Part shown: piece after piece, positions 40,704-53,450 of the stretch
Layout: every line of letters starts with the position of its first letter
How positions within the stretch are numbered: position 1 is the stretch's first letter
Origin: Sacculina carcini
Lineage: Eukaryota > Arthropoda > Thecostraca > Sacculinidae
Assembly (NCBI GenBank): GCA_916048095.2
Contig: OU696583.1
Location: 2,062,501 to 2,126,500 of the forward strand
Length of the DNA: 64,000 nucleotides
Direction of reading: 5' to 3'
The notes under the pieces: model-generated
What the model was told of the DNA's origin: nothing
What the model saw: only the letters and a program-made list of their open reading frames with translations
The model's database searches: none
Position numbers and translations under genes: made by a program

Positions 40704-41360
40704 TCAGGAAGTCATTAGAATGGCAAATACACGAATTCGGATTGATAACACACATTTGTCCTTATGTCCGACCTTTAATTGGCCATTTGGCAACCCTGCA
40801 TTCCCCACCAGTGTTGAATTCAACACAAGTTACACAGCACTGGTCTAGTAGATGTGACTGTGCTGTTTCAACGATGCGATGACGTATGACAAGTGCCATG
40901 ATAAGTTCAAGTAATTTGGAGCAAATAAATTTATAAAATTACTTAAAAAATTATCTTAAAAAATTGAGCATTTAGACCAAACTCAAGTTATACACACGCA
41001 AACGCAAGTGCCATAGATTAGCAATACAATACTATGGATACAATTTGATTTACTCACCGGATAAAAGGCGAATCAAGAAGAGCGTCATGATGCAAATCAC
41101 GTGCTGAATTTATTATTTTCTCTCGCGATCACGGCTAAATTTCGCGTGATCAGATGATTTTTTGCAATCACTATCGTACCGAGTTAGTGAGAATCAAGCC
41201 ACCACCAGGAGCGACACGAGACTAGTGATGGGACCAATCCTCCAACCAACCGCCTCTCGCCAGCACCACTGCCACCCCACAACTGAAATCACCCGAGGAA
41301 ATTGACATCGAGATACAGAAAGAGCAAGCAGAAAGAGAAAATGGGGCGGCTACCTGCGTC
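40704..41360. other. Unannotated stretch
   Basis: Mixed AT-rich DNA with no recognisable gene, RNA or repeat. Confidence 0.25.
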
Positions 41361-41369
41361 AGCCAATTC

Positions 41370-41470
41370 AGTGTGTATGTATGTGTGTATGTATGTGTCA
41401 GTGTGTGTGTGTGTGCTTGTGTGTTTATCAGTGTGTGTGTGTGTGCATTTGTGTGTGTATGTGCGTGTCA

Positions 41471-41538
<68 letters not shown>

Positions 41539-41904
41539 ATTTGCGTGTGTATGTGCGAGTCAGTGTGTGTGTGTGTGTCAGTGTGTGTGCGTGTGTGTGT
41601 ATGTGTGCCAGTGTGTGCGTGTGTGTGTATGTGCCAGTTTGTGCGTGTGTTTGTGTGTCAGTGTGTGTGTGTGTATCAGTGTGTGTCAGTGTGTGTATGT
41701 CAGTGTGTGTGTGTGTGTGTATCAGTGTATGTGTCAGTGTGTATGTATGCATTTTTGTGCGTGTGTGTATTAGTGTGTGTGTGTGTCAGTGTGTGCGTAT
41801 ATCAGTGTGTGTGTATGCATTTGTGTGTGTGTGTGTGTGTGTCAGTGTGTGTGTATACATTTGTGTGTGTGTGTCAGTGTGTGCGTATGCATTTGTGTGT
41901 GTGT

Positions 41905-41966
<62 letters not shown>
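41370..41966. repeat. 0.6 kb compound (GT)n microsatellite
   Basis: Nearly pure (TG)n is interrupted by periodic CAGTGTGTG and TATGCATTTGTG blocks. Open frames in all three phases encode Cys-Val or Thr-His repeats and are not genes. Confidence 0.95.
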
Positions 41967-41967
<1 letters not shown>

Positions 41968-42298
41968 TAGGCAGGAACAGTGTTGGGTGCAATGAAACAA
42001 CTGATGGAGCTGAGTTCTTGCAGTGTGTGTTTGTGCCGGGGGGCGGGGCGAGGCGGGGTATCATCAGTGACCCCAGGTCACAGTAATAATTGTCGATGTA
42101 CAGTCAATAAAACCTCCACCCACGTCATGTTCATCGCGTGTTGTGATTGTCGTGTCATTACGTCATGGGCGAGTCAAAGAGCAATCAAACATTCAATGTG
42201 ACTGCGTGTGTGTGTGATTTTGGCGATTAATAAAATTATAACATGCAGAAAGAGATTAGTAACGCTGCCATGGTTCTTCTATCTTCATCTTCTAGACC

Positions 42299-42850
42299 AG
42301 TGGTTCTCAACTCTTTTCAGTGTTCGCACCCCTTTTCAGATCAGCAGTCACAGTTCCGCAGCCCCTGGATTCTTGTTAGCTATATGAAAATGATATATGA
42401 AAAGTTTCTGATTCAATATACATTCATACAGGTTAAAGTTCCTGTGAGAAAAAAATCAGGGAAATTATAAAGCATAGACAAAAATAAATATTTTCTTTAA
42501 TTTGTACAGAATTTCTCAAATCCCTTTAGGAACTGGTTTCGCACCAGTGGCGGCGCCAAGGGGGGGGGGGGGCTGGAGCCTCCCCAAAAATATGTCAAGT
42601 CCCCCCAAGCCTCCCCCAAATCATAATCATGAACGTTACAATTTCTTACCACTGTAAATGAAGTCCTGTAATTATGGTTGAAGTTCGAGGACTGAATCAG
42701 CGTGCCCCAGTCCCTAATTATTATATCATGCAGTCAGCGTTCGAGTGTAGCTCTTCATGCTTCGCCAAGCCCCCACAACTTTTTCCTTAGTCCCCCCTCA
42801 GCCCCCCATCGGATAAATCCCGGCGCCACCACTGTTTCTCACCCCCGGTT
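42299..42850. mobile_element. hAT-like MITE (CAGTGGTTCTCAA family) with a second MITE nested inside
   Basis: The outer element starts CAGTGGTTCTCAACTC at 42299 and its right part ends in CTCACCCCCGG at about 42848, next to a second TTCTAGAC like the one left of the start. The inner element, 42545-42834, has termini CAGTGGCGGCGCCAAGG and CCGGCGCCACCACTG. It is flanked by TTTCGCAC (42537-42544) and TTTCTCAC (42835-42842), an 8-bp duplication with one change. Confidence 0.75.
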
Positions 42851-43354
42851 TCTAGACAATTTTCATCAAGGATACACCGTCTCCATCTTGATTACGCCCA
42901 TTTGTATAATAATCCATTTGCATTTCAAAAATAGTTGTTTGCTGTTTTATTTAAGTTATCTGTAGACTGATTGAGTCCTAACGCATGTCAGTTGAAATAT
43001 TTTTTTGCTGTATAAATTTTAGATTATTTTTTTAATTTGTAAAATTTTTATTCTACATATATTTTATTGAAAGCACAACTGACCTTTGGTGCGATTAAAT
43101 TCGAGAAAATTTGAAATTTCGTTTGTTGAAACATTATTAAGAACTGTCCAAAACGTAGTGCAAATAACTGAATTCTTAAAAACACTTTTCGTGACACAAA
43201 GTTGTGTCGTTCAAATAAAAAATTACTGAAATATTTATATAAGCATTTGCAGTTGTGCTAGGATTATATGCTTAATAATTTTCAACTGTCACCTCAGAGG
43301 TGGCTCTAAAAACCAGGTGTGGCCCTAAAAAGTTGAGCGCAATATTTTTTTCAA

Positions 43355-43530
43355 CAACAACGACATGTATTTAATAGAGCGCTCAATCAAAAATAAAGGC
43401 GCGAAAAGTAACAACAACAACAACATCCGTGTATTTGATATAGCGCACTAATCAACAAAGGCGCGATAAACATAAATCAATCAATCAATCAATGTATTTG
43501 TTATAGCGCTAATATGCACAGAAGCGCGAC
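43355..43530 (-). repeat. Three consecutive LINE 3' tails
   Basis: On the minus strand three GCGC-hairpin tails follow each other: near 43355-43400 and 43405-43470 with (TTG)n tails, and near 43472-43530 with a (TTGA)n tail. Each has the ATA-GCGCTAT-AACAAATAC core. This indicates repeated insertion at microsatellite tails or very short 5'-truncated copies. Confidence 0.6.
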
Positions 43531-43969
43531 CAAATTCAAAAGGCAAACACAACTATGAAGATAAACATGTGACAACAGTAAGAACACATAATGCACACAT
43601 AGCAACACACACACACACAGAGAGACATACACACACACACGCACACATACATAAGCAAACACATACATACATGATATAAAGAGATACAAAAGCAATAATT
43701 ATATCAAAACGGGGACTCAGAAGGAAGAAAAACAAGAGCTAGCAAGGTCAAAATATAACAAGGAAGAAAAACACCGACATATTTTCATGTTGAAAAAATC
43801 ATCCAAAAACACATGAACTGACAAATACAAAGACTGGCGCGTGTAAGCACGATTAGCACAAACATAAGATGAGCGGAATCAAATGCACACCAGGAAAACA
43901 AAACACAAAGTTCAGTATGTAAGTATGTATATGGCGATAATATGGAGATACGAGAAGTAGATATATACG

Positions 43970-44279
43970 CAGAGCCGTAGCAACCGCCCCCCGTACCCCC
44001 CGGCCGGGGTTGCCCCTGAGTGCTGAGGGGCCCCCGTTGCTTCACGTATGACATTAAAATTTATCATATTATGTATAGCCTTTACCTTTTTGCTCAGATG
44101 TTTTCACCTGAGCTTGTATTATGTGATTATGTATAATACATAAATTCATTATTTGATGGCTTATTTATAATGGGGGCCCCAAGTGTTGCCTTCGGGGGGG
44201 CCCCAAGTGTTGCCTTCGGGGGGGCCTCAAGCGTTGCCTTCGGGAGGGGGTTGGCTCATAAGTCCTCGCAACGGCTCTG
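43970..44279 (+). mobile_element. hAT MITE, CAGAGCCG family, copy 2
   Basis: The termini CAGAGCCGTAGCAACCG and GTCCTCGCAACGGCTCTG are flanked by TATATACG (43962-43969) and TATATACA (44280-44287). The right half holds three tandem GGGGCCCCAAGTGTTGCCTT units. Orientation is opposite to copy 1. Confidence 0.87.
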
Positions 44280-44796
44280 TATATACAGAATAGTCGTATA
44301 TACAGAAGTAGAGTCAATGCAATCTAAAAGGAGGTGTAAGCGGCGACGGAAGAGAAAGCAGGTATTTATGCAGCGCAAAGGAAAAAGAAGAATATGATTT
44401 ATGACGAAGGATATGAGGAGGAAGAGAGTTGTATAATCGGGGGGGCAGAAAAATAGAAAGACTTCGCGAACCAATTTGATAAGTGGTTGGCGGGAGGGCA
44501 AACAAGAAGTGTAGGACGGACATGGACATACACAAAAACCCATGCATAAAATCACGTACATGGGATAACACGAATTAACGATTAAAACAATTTTGCTAAG
44601 ATATTACCAATGTTGAGCTGCTCAGATGAGCTGTTCAGATGTACAGATGTGGTGTCAACTTGAGCTTCATAGTATTGGTCATTAGGTGGCGCGCACGTGC
44701 ATTAGAGCGGGAATGCCTGTGTGTGGCAAATCCTGCCGATTCAGCATCAGAAAGGGTGCGCAGTCGTCAATTTTCTAGTTACATCAATATCAGTGT

Positions 44797-45417
44797 TTGG
44801 TAGGCCATATGGCCCCCTTGGGGGCTACGGGAATTTTCTGAGGGGGCCATAGCACGAAATTAAAAAAATGGAGGGCCACCAAACATTTTCTCACGGACCA
44901 CGAAACATTTGTTGAAACAAATTAATATTCTATATTATTCTTGTCGATGTTGTAAATTTCAATCGTGTGTTCATGTTCATGGCGTTGTTTCGGTTGTCGG
45001 TGGAAATAGTCACCAGCGTGCATGAGCTAATCCTATGGATAAGTCGCGTGGCGACGATCCTTGTGTGCAACGGGCCACAAGGCCTTCTAGGGGGCCACTG
45101 ACGGTTCCTGGGGGGCCACAAGAACTCGCATTGTGTTTAAGGGAGTCATTGGTAAGGAAAAGTGTAAAAGCTTGTATTTAAAACACTAAAGAAACGACAA
45201 AGAAATTATACACCCAAACATCAACACATAATTAATAATGAACACTAAATCACTTCCTATCTCAATAAATCTCCTCAACGCCATCCCGTTAAATTCAAAT
45301 ATCCGCTCTGACTGCAAAACCAACAATAAATGTACAAACATTAACATCACGTGATAAATATGTTCGTGATACTCCAGACATCAATTTATAATTACAAAAA
45401 GGTTGAGAACCACTGAT
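44797..45417. repeat. Possible hAT-derived repeat
   Basis: It starts CAGTGTTTGGTAGGCCATAT, contains repeated GGGGGCCAC/GGGGCCATA segments, and ends AAAGGTTGAGAACCACTG. The two ends are only partly inverted, so it may be two overlapping elements. Confidence 0.4.
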
Positions 45418-48400
45418 CTATATGAAAATTTTTTCAGAAGCAAATAAAGCCACATTGGAAATGACAAAATACGGGGAAAAATTATTTGCGGTGATATTTG
45501 CGATGTTTTCCCCCGATATTTTTCCATCAGATTATTTTATATAACATGGAAGACATAATAGATCAATAACTGGGTCTCATATAAAAATTGAGTATAGCAT
45601 AACTAAAACATAATAGTTATACTGTATTACTTTTTTAGATTAATATCACAAAAACACAGTTCATAATAGCTTATCGTTGCACTTCATCACAATCATTAAT
45701 ATATATATGAGGTAAGATGATGAGGATACGCTACGAATGTATATGCTAACATTGACTATTTTCGAGTTAGTATACTGGGAATTACATTGCGTGCGTGGGT
45801 CCACACACGCAAACAGCTGCGAGGAGCAACTGCGGTGCTTTCAGAATTCCTCGGTTTTGCTGACGTGGCATACTTTAGAACGGCCCTGTCTGAATCATTT
45901 CAGATGGCGCTGTTGGTTGTCTGTTGGATACGCGAGTGTTCACGTGGTTCGAATTGTGTTTCGTTAGCCTTTGAGGGGTGAACGTTTATTATAGCCAAGT
46001 GTAGTAGGCACGAGGCTTTCAGGTCGTATTCTAACCAATCAGCGCTTGAGGCGGGAGCATGGGTTGGCTATAGCCTGGTAGTACGTCGGTAGTATTATGC
46101 TCAGTGTAATTTTGATGCTCGTGTTTTGTGTGTCGCTCCGTGTTATTTGCCATCAATTTCTGTTCCACATCAACGAGGCCCCGAGGTGAGTTTTTGATAT
46201 CAGTGTGCAATCATTTTACATATCGTAATTATTCATTATTTGTAATTGATAATTAATTACATACTATGAGCAAACAGTATCTCATTAATCTCAATATTGT
46301 ATGACAATGCAATTACTCATTGAAATTATACAATGAATTGGCTTCGAATATGTCATTTATTTTTTAAATATATCCGATAAATATATTATAAAACAGTCTG
46401 TGAAAATTTTTGTAAGAAAATGGATGGTTAAAAATATTAAATTACTTCACAGTGCATCAATAACTCGTAAATAAAAGTGAAATATATTTTGTAAAAATGA
46501 ATCGTATTTATAATATTGGTATGGGACCATACCAATGTTGGTATATATGAATATTAGTATATAATATAAATATTAGTATATAACATAAATTTTAGTATAT
46601 AATATAAATATTAGTATATAATATAAATATTAGTATATAATATAAATATTGGTATATAATATAAATATTAGTATATAATATAAATATTAGTATATAATAT
46701 ATATATTAGTATATAATATTTATATTTTCAATTAGGAGGTTCATATTAATTATTTACGTGTTTGTCTTTATTATTATTACGTTTAATGATATACTAATTA
46801 TATTAATGTATAGTTATAATGCATGTAGCATAGTTCATGTGACAATAGTGAGAATAAATGAAACGTTCGAAAAAACGCTATATGCTGTATACGATCCCGT
46901 GTTGAAGTTTGTTCTCATTTTAATTGAAAATTAAATAGTGCGTTTACCTAGAGATGGTGGAAACGAGAGCTAAGTGGAAGTAGGAACGATGTGATGAAAA
47001 GCAATAAATACACATCAAGTACGTTTAATCAAAATTTCCAATATATATTTTCAGTGGCGACGCCAGGATTTTTCCGATTTGAGGCTAAGGAAAAAGTTGA
47101 GGGGCTTGGCGAAGCATGAACAGCTACACTCGAACGCTGACTACATAATATTATAATAAGGGACTGGGCACACTGATTGACATTCGAACTTGAACCAAAA
47201 TTACAGGACTTCATTTACAGTGGTAAGATATTTGCTTGTTTTGGAATATTTGGGGGTGGGCTCCACCCTCCAAGCCTCCCCTTGGCGCCGCCACTGCATA
47301 TTAACTGAAACTTGTACAACGTGGAGTCTCAAATGTGTAGTCACGTGGGAATTTGTCGCTGCAAAATTAACTTAAAATTAATTGAATCAAGTTCATTCCG
47401 AATTCTCTGTATTTTGGTTGCTGCATAGCTAAACTAAAATAACAACCCCGGTTAATTTCACACGGGTATTGTCTGCCTCTGCTTTGCTAAAATTCGCAAT
47501 CTGTTATTATTGTTTACCCAGTGTATATCTTGTTTTTATAATGTATTTTGTGTTATTATGACAATATATTTGCAAATATATTTCATGCATGGATGTCTAA
47601 ATCTTAGTTTTGTTGTTGTGTGCAATATATTTGTGGAGAATGCGTATCCGGATTGGATTGGATTTGAAAGAAGCTTTGAATTTCAATGTTTATCTAAAAT
47701 GAAATAGTAAATATAGCAATATAAAGATGCCGAGGAAAGTACATGAAAAATTCGTGTATTGTTTGGCTGTTTTTGTAATCCATGTTCAGAATATAAATGA
47801 TTAAATCTTTGAAGGTAAAATGTAAATTTTTTAAAAACTGGTGTATTGTCGCTTTTACATTCCGGCTTTAGATTACTAATTTTTTATTCTAGAAGTATTA
47901 TTAGCACGAATTAAGTTTAACTAAAGATTTTAGTCAAACTTTAATCGCTCGAATTTTAATCACTCATGTTTATTGAATTAGATTTAATGTGGTGTTGTGT
48001 CGTATCTGGTTAATTAGCGAGTATTAATTCATCGTTCTGTGTTTTTTCTGTACTGTGGGTTTGTGAATAAGAATATATTGTTGATAAAAGTTTTCAACTC
48101 CAACCTGCACGTAGTGCGCACGTGCACGAGATATGCACACGGGTTTTGAAACTTCCGCGTACATGCTCTTTAGAACGGCCCTCCGACTATGTGACTGTCG
48201 CTTAGAACAGTCCTGCGGTCTATGTTGTTTTCACGGCCTTGAGTGCTCGTTTCTGCAGGACCGTTCTGTGAGCCGAGTCGGCAACGTAACAATGGCGGCT
48301 TAGTTTGGTATTAGTATAGCGTATAATGACGGGTTTGTCGATCGGCTGCATGATGATTCATTTCTTGCAGACCATATATGGCGAATATTACACACTGGAG

Positions 48401-48871
48401 CTTAATTTATGATGTGGGTTATTGGGTTACATGCACGTCTGGCTTTTCACAGGCTCTGTTCAGTCACCTGTGTATTGCTTTATGACAAGACATAATGACA
48501 CATCTAGCTATCTATCATCTATTATATATACTATCATATATTATATGACGAGGCCAATGGCTTGTTTATGTAAATTGTGTTTATTAATATGCTTGAGATA
48601 CTTCATAACGAACATCATTCTAATGCCTTTTCAACCTCGTTAACTGTAACTGAGTCTACAATTAGTTTTTTTCGCTTTGGGATACCAGAAGTATATTCCT
48701 GCACGTGGTGTTGATACTATGCCCGTTCTTGCCAGCTTTCTTCATTCTGTTTTATCATGTGTGGCCAGGTGGTCAATTTCGAGGTGTGAAACACATGCGA
48801 CGCAATCGGTGTGTGTTGTGTCGTGGTTGTGGACACGGTCGGTGTTCTCGAACTTCGGTTGTGGTGTTGTC
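45418..48871. other. AT-rich region without a recognisable gene; includes a tandem array and a MITE
   Basis: 46535-46725 is an array of about 20-bp units (TATAATATAAATATTAGTA). 47050-47296 is a CAGTGGCGGCGCC-family MITE (termini CAGTGGCGACGCCAGG and CTTGGCGCCGCCACTG). AAAC-rich and poly-T segments fill the rest. The last few hundred bases should hold the 5' UTR and promoter of the gene starting at 48872. TTTAGAACGGCCCT occurs at both about 45880 and 48171. Confidence 0.45.
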
Positions 48872-51800
48872 ATGATCTCTGTCAAGCTTGAGCCCCGAAC
48901 GGACGATGAAGAAATTAACCGTCTTGCCGCCACTATTGCCGAACAACATCGCCAAAAATCTGCAGCCCAACAACAACAGCAGCAACAACAACAGCAGACT
49001 CAGAGGATACGATCCACTGGTCAAGCAAACATTACCAGTTATTTCAGCAGCAGCAACAACGGCGCAAATGGTGGCAGTGAAGCGGTGGCTTCATCGTCCC
49101 TATCTCGTGTGGTATCCGAGACAGGTAACAAACATGAGCAGGTTATCGACGCTGACAGTGCACGTGGCAGGTTTGGTTGGAGCGTGATCGGAGGCGTGAG
49201 TCACCCGTGTGTATTTCGCACGGGCAATGAACGATTTTGTCCAGTCCGTTCTGTCGAGAAGTTTATCCTCAGCGGTTATCTTCAGAAGCTGCCAATGGAC
49301 GTGTGTAACTGCACGTCGATTAAAAGCTACTTTGTGACAGAAAACGAGGCCAAGTTATTGAACGAGATCAATATTAGTCATTGTGAACACTACTTTGGCC
49401 GTGAGGCGTTCACCTCGAAGGATTGCATCGTGCGCGTGACCGATGCAATTCGGTTCTCCGAGTTTCTGGCGCTGTGTGAGCGTAAATTGGTGGACATGCA
49501 GAGTCGTTCGGACGACAGATGCGGTTTTCTGCGCATCAACGGCGAATCAGTGGTGCCGTTCACAATTAAGAACGTGCGGGTGGGTGGCGAGGAGCGAAAT
49601 GTTCGCTTTGTGCCGCTTTTCTATTTCGAAGGTGAAACGGAGCATTTGAAACATAAGGCCCAGCAATTGACGGGCTGGGACCTGGCATACTTGAAGCTCT
49701 GCTGCAAGGTGCAGGGAATTCGCAGCGAGTTATTTCAGAGCGATACCTGCGACGTAGTTAGCTTAAGTGATGTAAAGAGGCACTTCCCGGTCGGCACACA
49801 GTTCCAGACGTGGTGGCCTATCAAGAAATTTGAATTCAAGCTGACCAACCAGTCAAAACCCAGTTTTTGGGAGTGTCAACCTCCACCTAGTAGTAGTCAG
49901 GTGAGTGCTGTGGTACATCGCACTTCCAATGTGGCTAATAGGAGTGCTGTACCCTCGCATCATGTCTCGTCCTCGCGCGCCATGCCCACCCTCACCGCCA
50001 TGCCAACTTCACTCAGTCGTCCTCAACTGCAGAATTCCACCGCTTTGTCTTCTTCATCATCATCATCATCTCAGGCGACAGCCAATGCCTGGGCCACAGG
50101 ACGTATTATGGCTGGCATGCTCGCATCACAGCAACAACAACAACAGCCACAGTCCCAGCACAGGTCGTCAACGGTGGCTCAACAGCTGCAGCAGCTTCGA
50201 ACGGCTCAATCATCAGCCGTTCCGCAGTCGGTCTCTTCTAGACCGATTGTGTCAACAGGCACGGCTGCACAACTGTTCATGTCGAATGGGGTGAGCATTG
50301 AGTTCGGCAAGGTTATTCTTGTTGATACTCATAAAAATTTATACACGACAGAAAATGCACGGACATTTATTATGATCGAATATTGAAGCATGCAGATATT
50401 GGAGCATACGTGAACATGGACATAACGATTTTATTCATATCAAGTTATGGTTAAGTTTGAGCGATTCATAGAGGCGTCATTCTCATAGCTCTGTTCCTGT
50501 CGGTTCTCCGTACTGTCGCGTGCTTGTGCTGCACATCGTTGACATTCTCTCACTGTGTTGGTGTTTGCAGGTGTTGGCCGCCGTGAATGGTTCCAATAGG
50601 CAACAACAACAACAACAACCCGTACAATCTAACATGCACAGGTAAACTAGATCGCCCGGTTCCTGGATGTCAAACTATGCCGTATTATTGAATGCAGAGT
50701 CGTAGCAACCGCCCCCCGTACTCTCCGGCCGGGTGTCCCCGAATGCTGAGGGGCCCGTTGCTTCATACATTATATTATAATTCATCATATATATTATGTA
50801 TAGCCTTTACCTTTTTGCTCAGACGTTTTCACCTGAGCTTGTGTTGTGATTATGTATAATAAATACATTCATTATTTGGTGATTTATTTATAATGGGGGC
50901 CCAAGTGTTGCCTTCGGGGGGGTCCCATAATTACTCGCAATGGCTCTGATTGAATGTATGTTATGATTTGAAGGGAGGACTAATATGCGAAGTACGTCGC
51001 ATGTCCAAATTGGGATGTTCTTTCCTTATACAGGCACCGTCACATGGGCGGTATTGAACACCTGGTGGCACTGTCTTATCCATTTCTTGATCTAACGACA
51101 GAATCACTTCAACAGTCAATTATCCTAGTGTATTTTCAGACGATTAAGTTTGTATTTGTGTTTTTCTCGTAAACAGCAGGTTGGATCCAGCTGCGATATC
51201 TGATGCCAACTGGCTATCTCAACAGCAACAACATCGACAACAGCAGCAGCTGCTCAGTCAGATGGGATTCACCGGAGCAGGATTGACAAATTACGGTGCC
51301 ATGGCCGCGGCCGTGCTCTCCCGACAACAAGTGAGCCACTGTGTTACATTGTGTCAACGCGTGATCTTATTGTCACCAATCCACCACACGCATTATACCG
51401 ATCACTGGATTAATCGACTATCACTGCTTCGTGTGAAATATGCAAGACATTATATGAAACTATTGTGTATGTGTCTTTTTACTGTATGGATTGACGGAAT
51501 CAGGTCAATTACCTAAATGATATCGTTTTATATTCATTGTCCAAGGAACAAAAAATCCCGTACACCGCCGAAATACAACTAAATTGAGAGAATGTGTCGC
51601 TGTGCGTGTGTGTGCAGTCGATGTGTGCAGTGAACGGAGCGGCGGTGGCTGCGCTTAGTGCGGTGCCTCGATCTACCAGCAACACTGTCTCACGCCAGGC
51701 CCCGCCATTGCTGCCCATGTCTGCTGCCAATAAACAACCAGCATCGGCCACCTCAGCAGCAGCAGACAACAACTGGACCCTGGACAGTTCCAGACTGCAC

Positions 51801-52241
51801 GTGATCCCCGCCTCTTCGGCGTCCTCATCGTCTCCCTTCGTGCAACGTCCCACCACCGATCCTTACCGTGTGCAGAAAATCGTGATAGACGGCCAACCAA
51901 TCCACTGTGTTAACGGAAGGCCGTACGATCATTCACAGCCCCACGTCAATCTTCACGAGCTTGTCAGGATGTTGTTCCCCAAGCTGGGAGTGCGTGCTTT
52001 TCACGAGATTCTGTTGGTGCTCGGAGTGCCCGTGTATCGAGCATCAGCGGAACAGTTGCTCGTGCTCGGTCTCAGTGGCAGTCCATTGCCTCCCGACAGA
52101 GTGGTCGGGTTGCTTCGCTACTGCGACCTGCTCACCTTTATGCCCCAAATATGCTACATCTACACCAGCCACACAATGGTCGCTCAACAGCAGCAGCAAG
52201 TGGTGGAGGCTGCGGCTGCCAAGCGGCTGCGTACTTGCTGA
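48872..52241 (+). CDS. Unrecognised, probably nuclear protein with PIP-box and polyQ tracts, four exons
   Basis: Exons 48872-50290, 50571-50641, 51180-51330 and 51618-52241 join in frame (phases 0, 2, 0) with AG acceptors and GTGAGC, GTAAAC, GTGAGC donors, giving 754 residues. I do not recognise the family. The chosen start gives MISVKLEPRTDDEE with a VKLE sumoylation-type motif; the upstream frame stays open, with another ATG at 48719. Residues 51-58 (QANITSYF) match the PCNA-interacting PIP-box pattern. Residues 100-330 look globular and conserved in style (CTSIKSYFVTENEAKLLNEI, WDLAYLKLCCKVQGIRSELF). A Ser/Gln-rich linker follows, then a second structured C-terminal region (HVNLHELVRMLFPKLGVRAF, LLRYCDLLTFMPQICYI). 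Intron 2 contains a hAT MITE. Function is unknown. Confidence 0.8.
50695..50948 (+). mobile_element. hAT MITE, CAGAGCCG family, copy 3
   Basis: The ends CAGAGTCGTAGCAACCG and TACTCGCAATGGCTCTG are flanked by perfect ATTGAATG duplications (50687-50694 and 50949-50956). It lies in intron 2 of the PIP-box gene. It is the shortest of the three copies. Confidence 0.88.
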
Positions 52242-52652
52242 CCTGCACGTGTATGAGACGAACTCATTGTTTAATGCCACGACAGCCTACCAGTGTGTTC
52301 CGTCACCGAGTGCAATGCGGCCTCATTTGTGGACCATTTTCTATGTTGTCTTTTTGAGAGAATGATTTCCATGAAGGGTTCATGTCAATCTAGTCACGGT
52401 AGATTGTCATTTTCGTTTTAACTGGCGGTATGTGGAGCTTGTGAATATGTTGTACTTGTGAATATGCTTGCAGTATTCCTCACGCGTCGTTGTTTGCACG
52501 TGCGCAGCGACCGTTTATCTGTGATATTGTTGACGTCGGGTGCATGGCGACTTTCTCTGTTATGATTGCAGTTGTCAGAGATGTATCATTGTTGTCACTG
52601 AATACATGTTGAAATGTTGTGTCTGGCACAATTTGTCATGTACAGTTTAGGC

Positions 52653-53155
52653 TAAATGTGTAAGGATTCAAGAACATTAAAAACGCTAATTTATAAAAAA
52701 CGCTTAAAACACACAAAAACGTTTCTATATTTTTCATAGATTTTAGGTTAGGTTAGGTTTAGCATTCTACTGTAATGTGCTGCCTTTGCAGGAGGCGAGG
52801 GTCTGGAAAAAATTATTTGAATAAAATTTTCTCAATCTAATGTTCTTGAATCCTTACACATTTAGCGTCAACCGAAATCGTGGCAATGTATTGTCATATA
52901 TCGTGTCATACACATGGATTATATCATATATATTTGGTGGATAGCGAGAAAACATGGTGGCCACCCATTTATTTAATTCGGTCCTATGGTCCTAAGAGAT
53001 CGATTGTACATTTGTACGATCGGTTGACGCCAAATGTGTAAGGATGCAAGAACATAAGATTGAGAAAATTTGGACTCCTAGGCCATGGGATTCTTTTGGA
53101 GAACCATAGGACCGAATTAAAGAAATGGGTGGCCACCATGCTTTCTCGCTATCCA
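52653..53155. repeat. Two adjoining foldback elements
   Basis: First, AATGTGTAAGGATTCAAGAA near 52662 is inverted as TTCTTGAATCCTTACACATT near 52843. The latter side, extended through TTTTCTCAATCT and GCGTCAACCG, is inverted again at 53026-53075. Second, GGATAGCGAGAAAACATGGT near 52940, with the following GGCCACCCATTT and AATTCGGTCCTATGG, is inverted at about 53095-53150. The arms are 40-55 bp with few mismatches. No coding content. Confidence 0.75.
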
Positions 53156-53450
53156 CGAAGGATATATGAGTCGTCAGTTGTCAGTGGTCCAGTGTGGATG
53201 TGTTGCTGGTGTTGTGTTTACTGTGATCAATTTTTTGAACGAGTGAGAGTGTGAGAGTGTGCTAGTGCTGACTATGGTGGTGCTGCGTAGTGTGTGAGTT
53301 ACGCTTGTGTGGCGGTGTTGTGTGAACGCCGTGAAGGCGCTCACGTTACATTTGCTAGTATCAGGTTAACCTGATCTACCGCTGTCGAGCGTGAGTGTGT
53401 GTCTGTCTGCAAGTCCACGTCTGTGCTTGTCATCGCTCTATGCCATTGCA

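Noticed and set aside
41302..42086. Three overlapping plus-strand frames rich in Cys and Val, and minus-strand Thr-His frames
   Set aside because: Pure consequences of (GT)n repeat; all phases are open and composition has no protein character.
49900..50290. Intron donor GTGAGT at 49900 in the PIP-box gene
   Set aside because: The frame continues through a Ser/Gln-rich segment of normal character to 50290, where the next exon joins in phase. Alternative use cannot be excluded.
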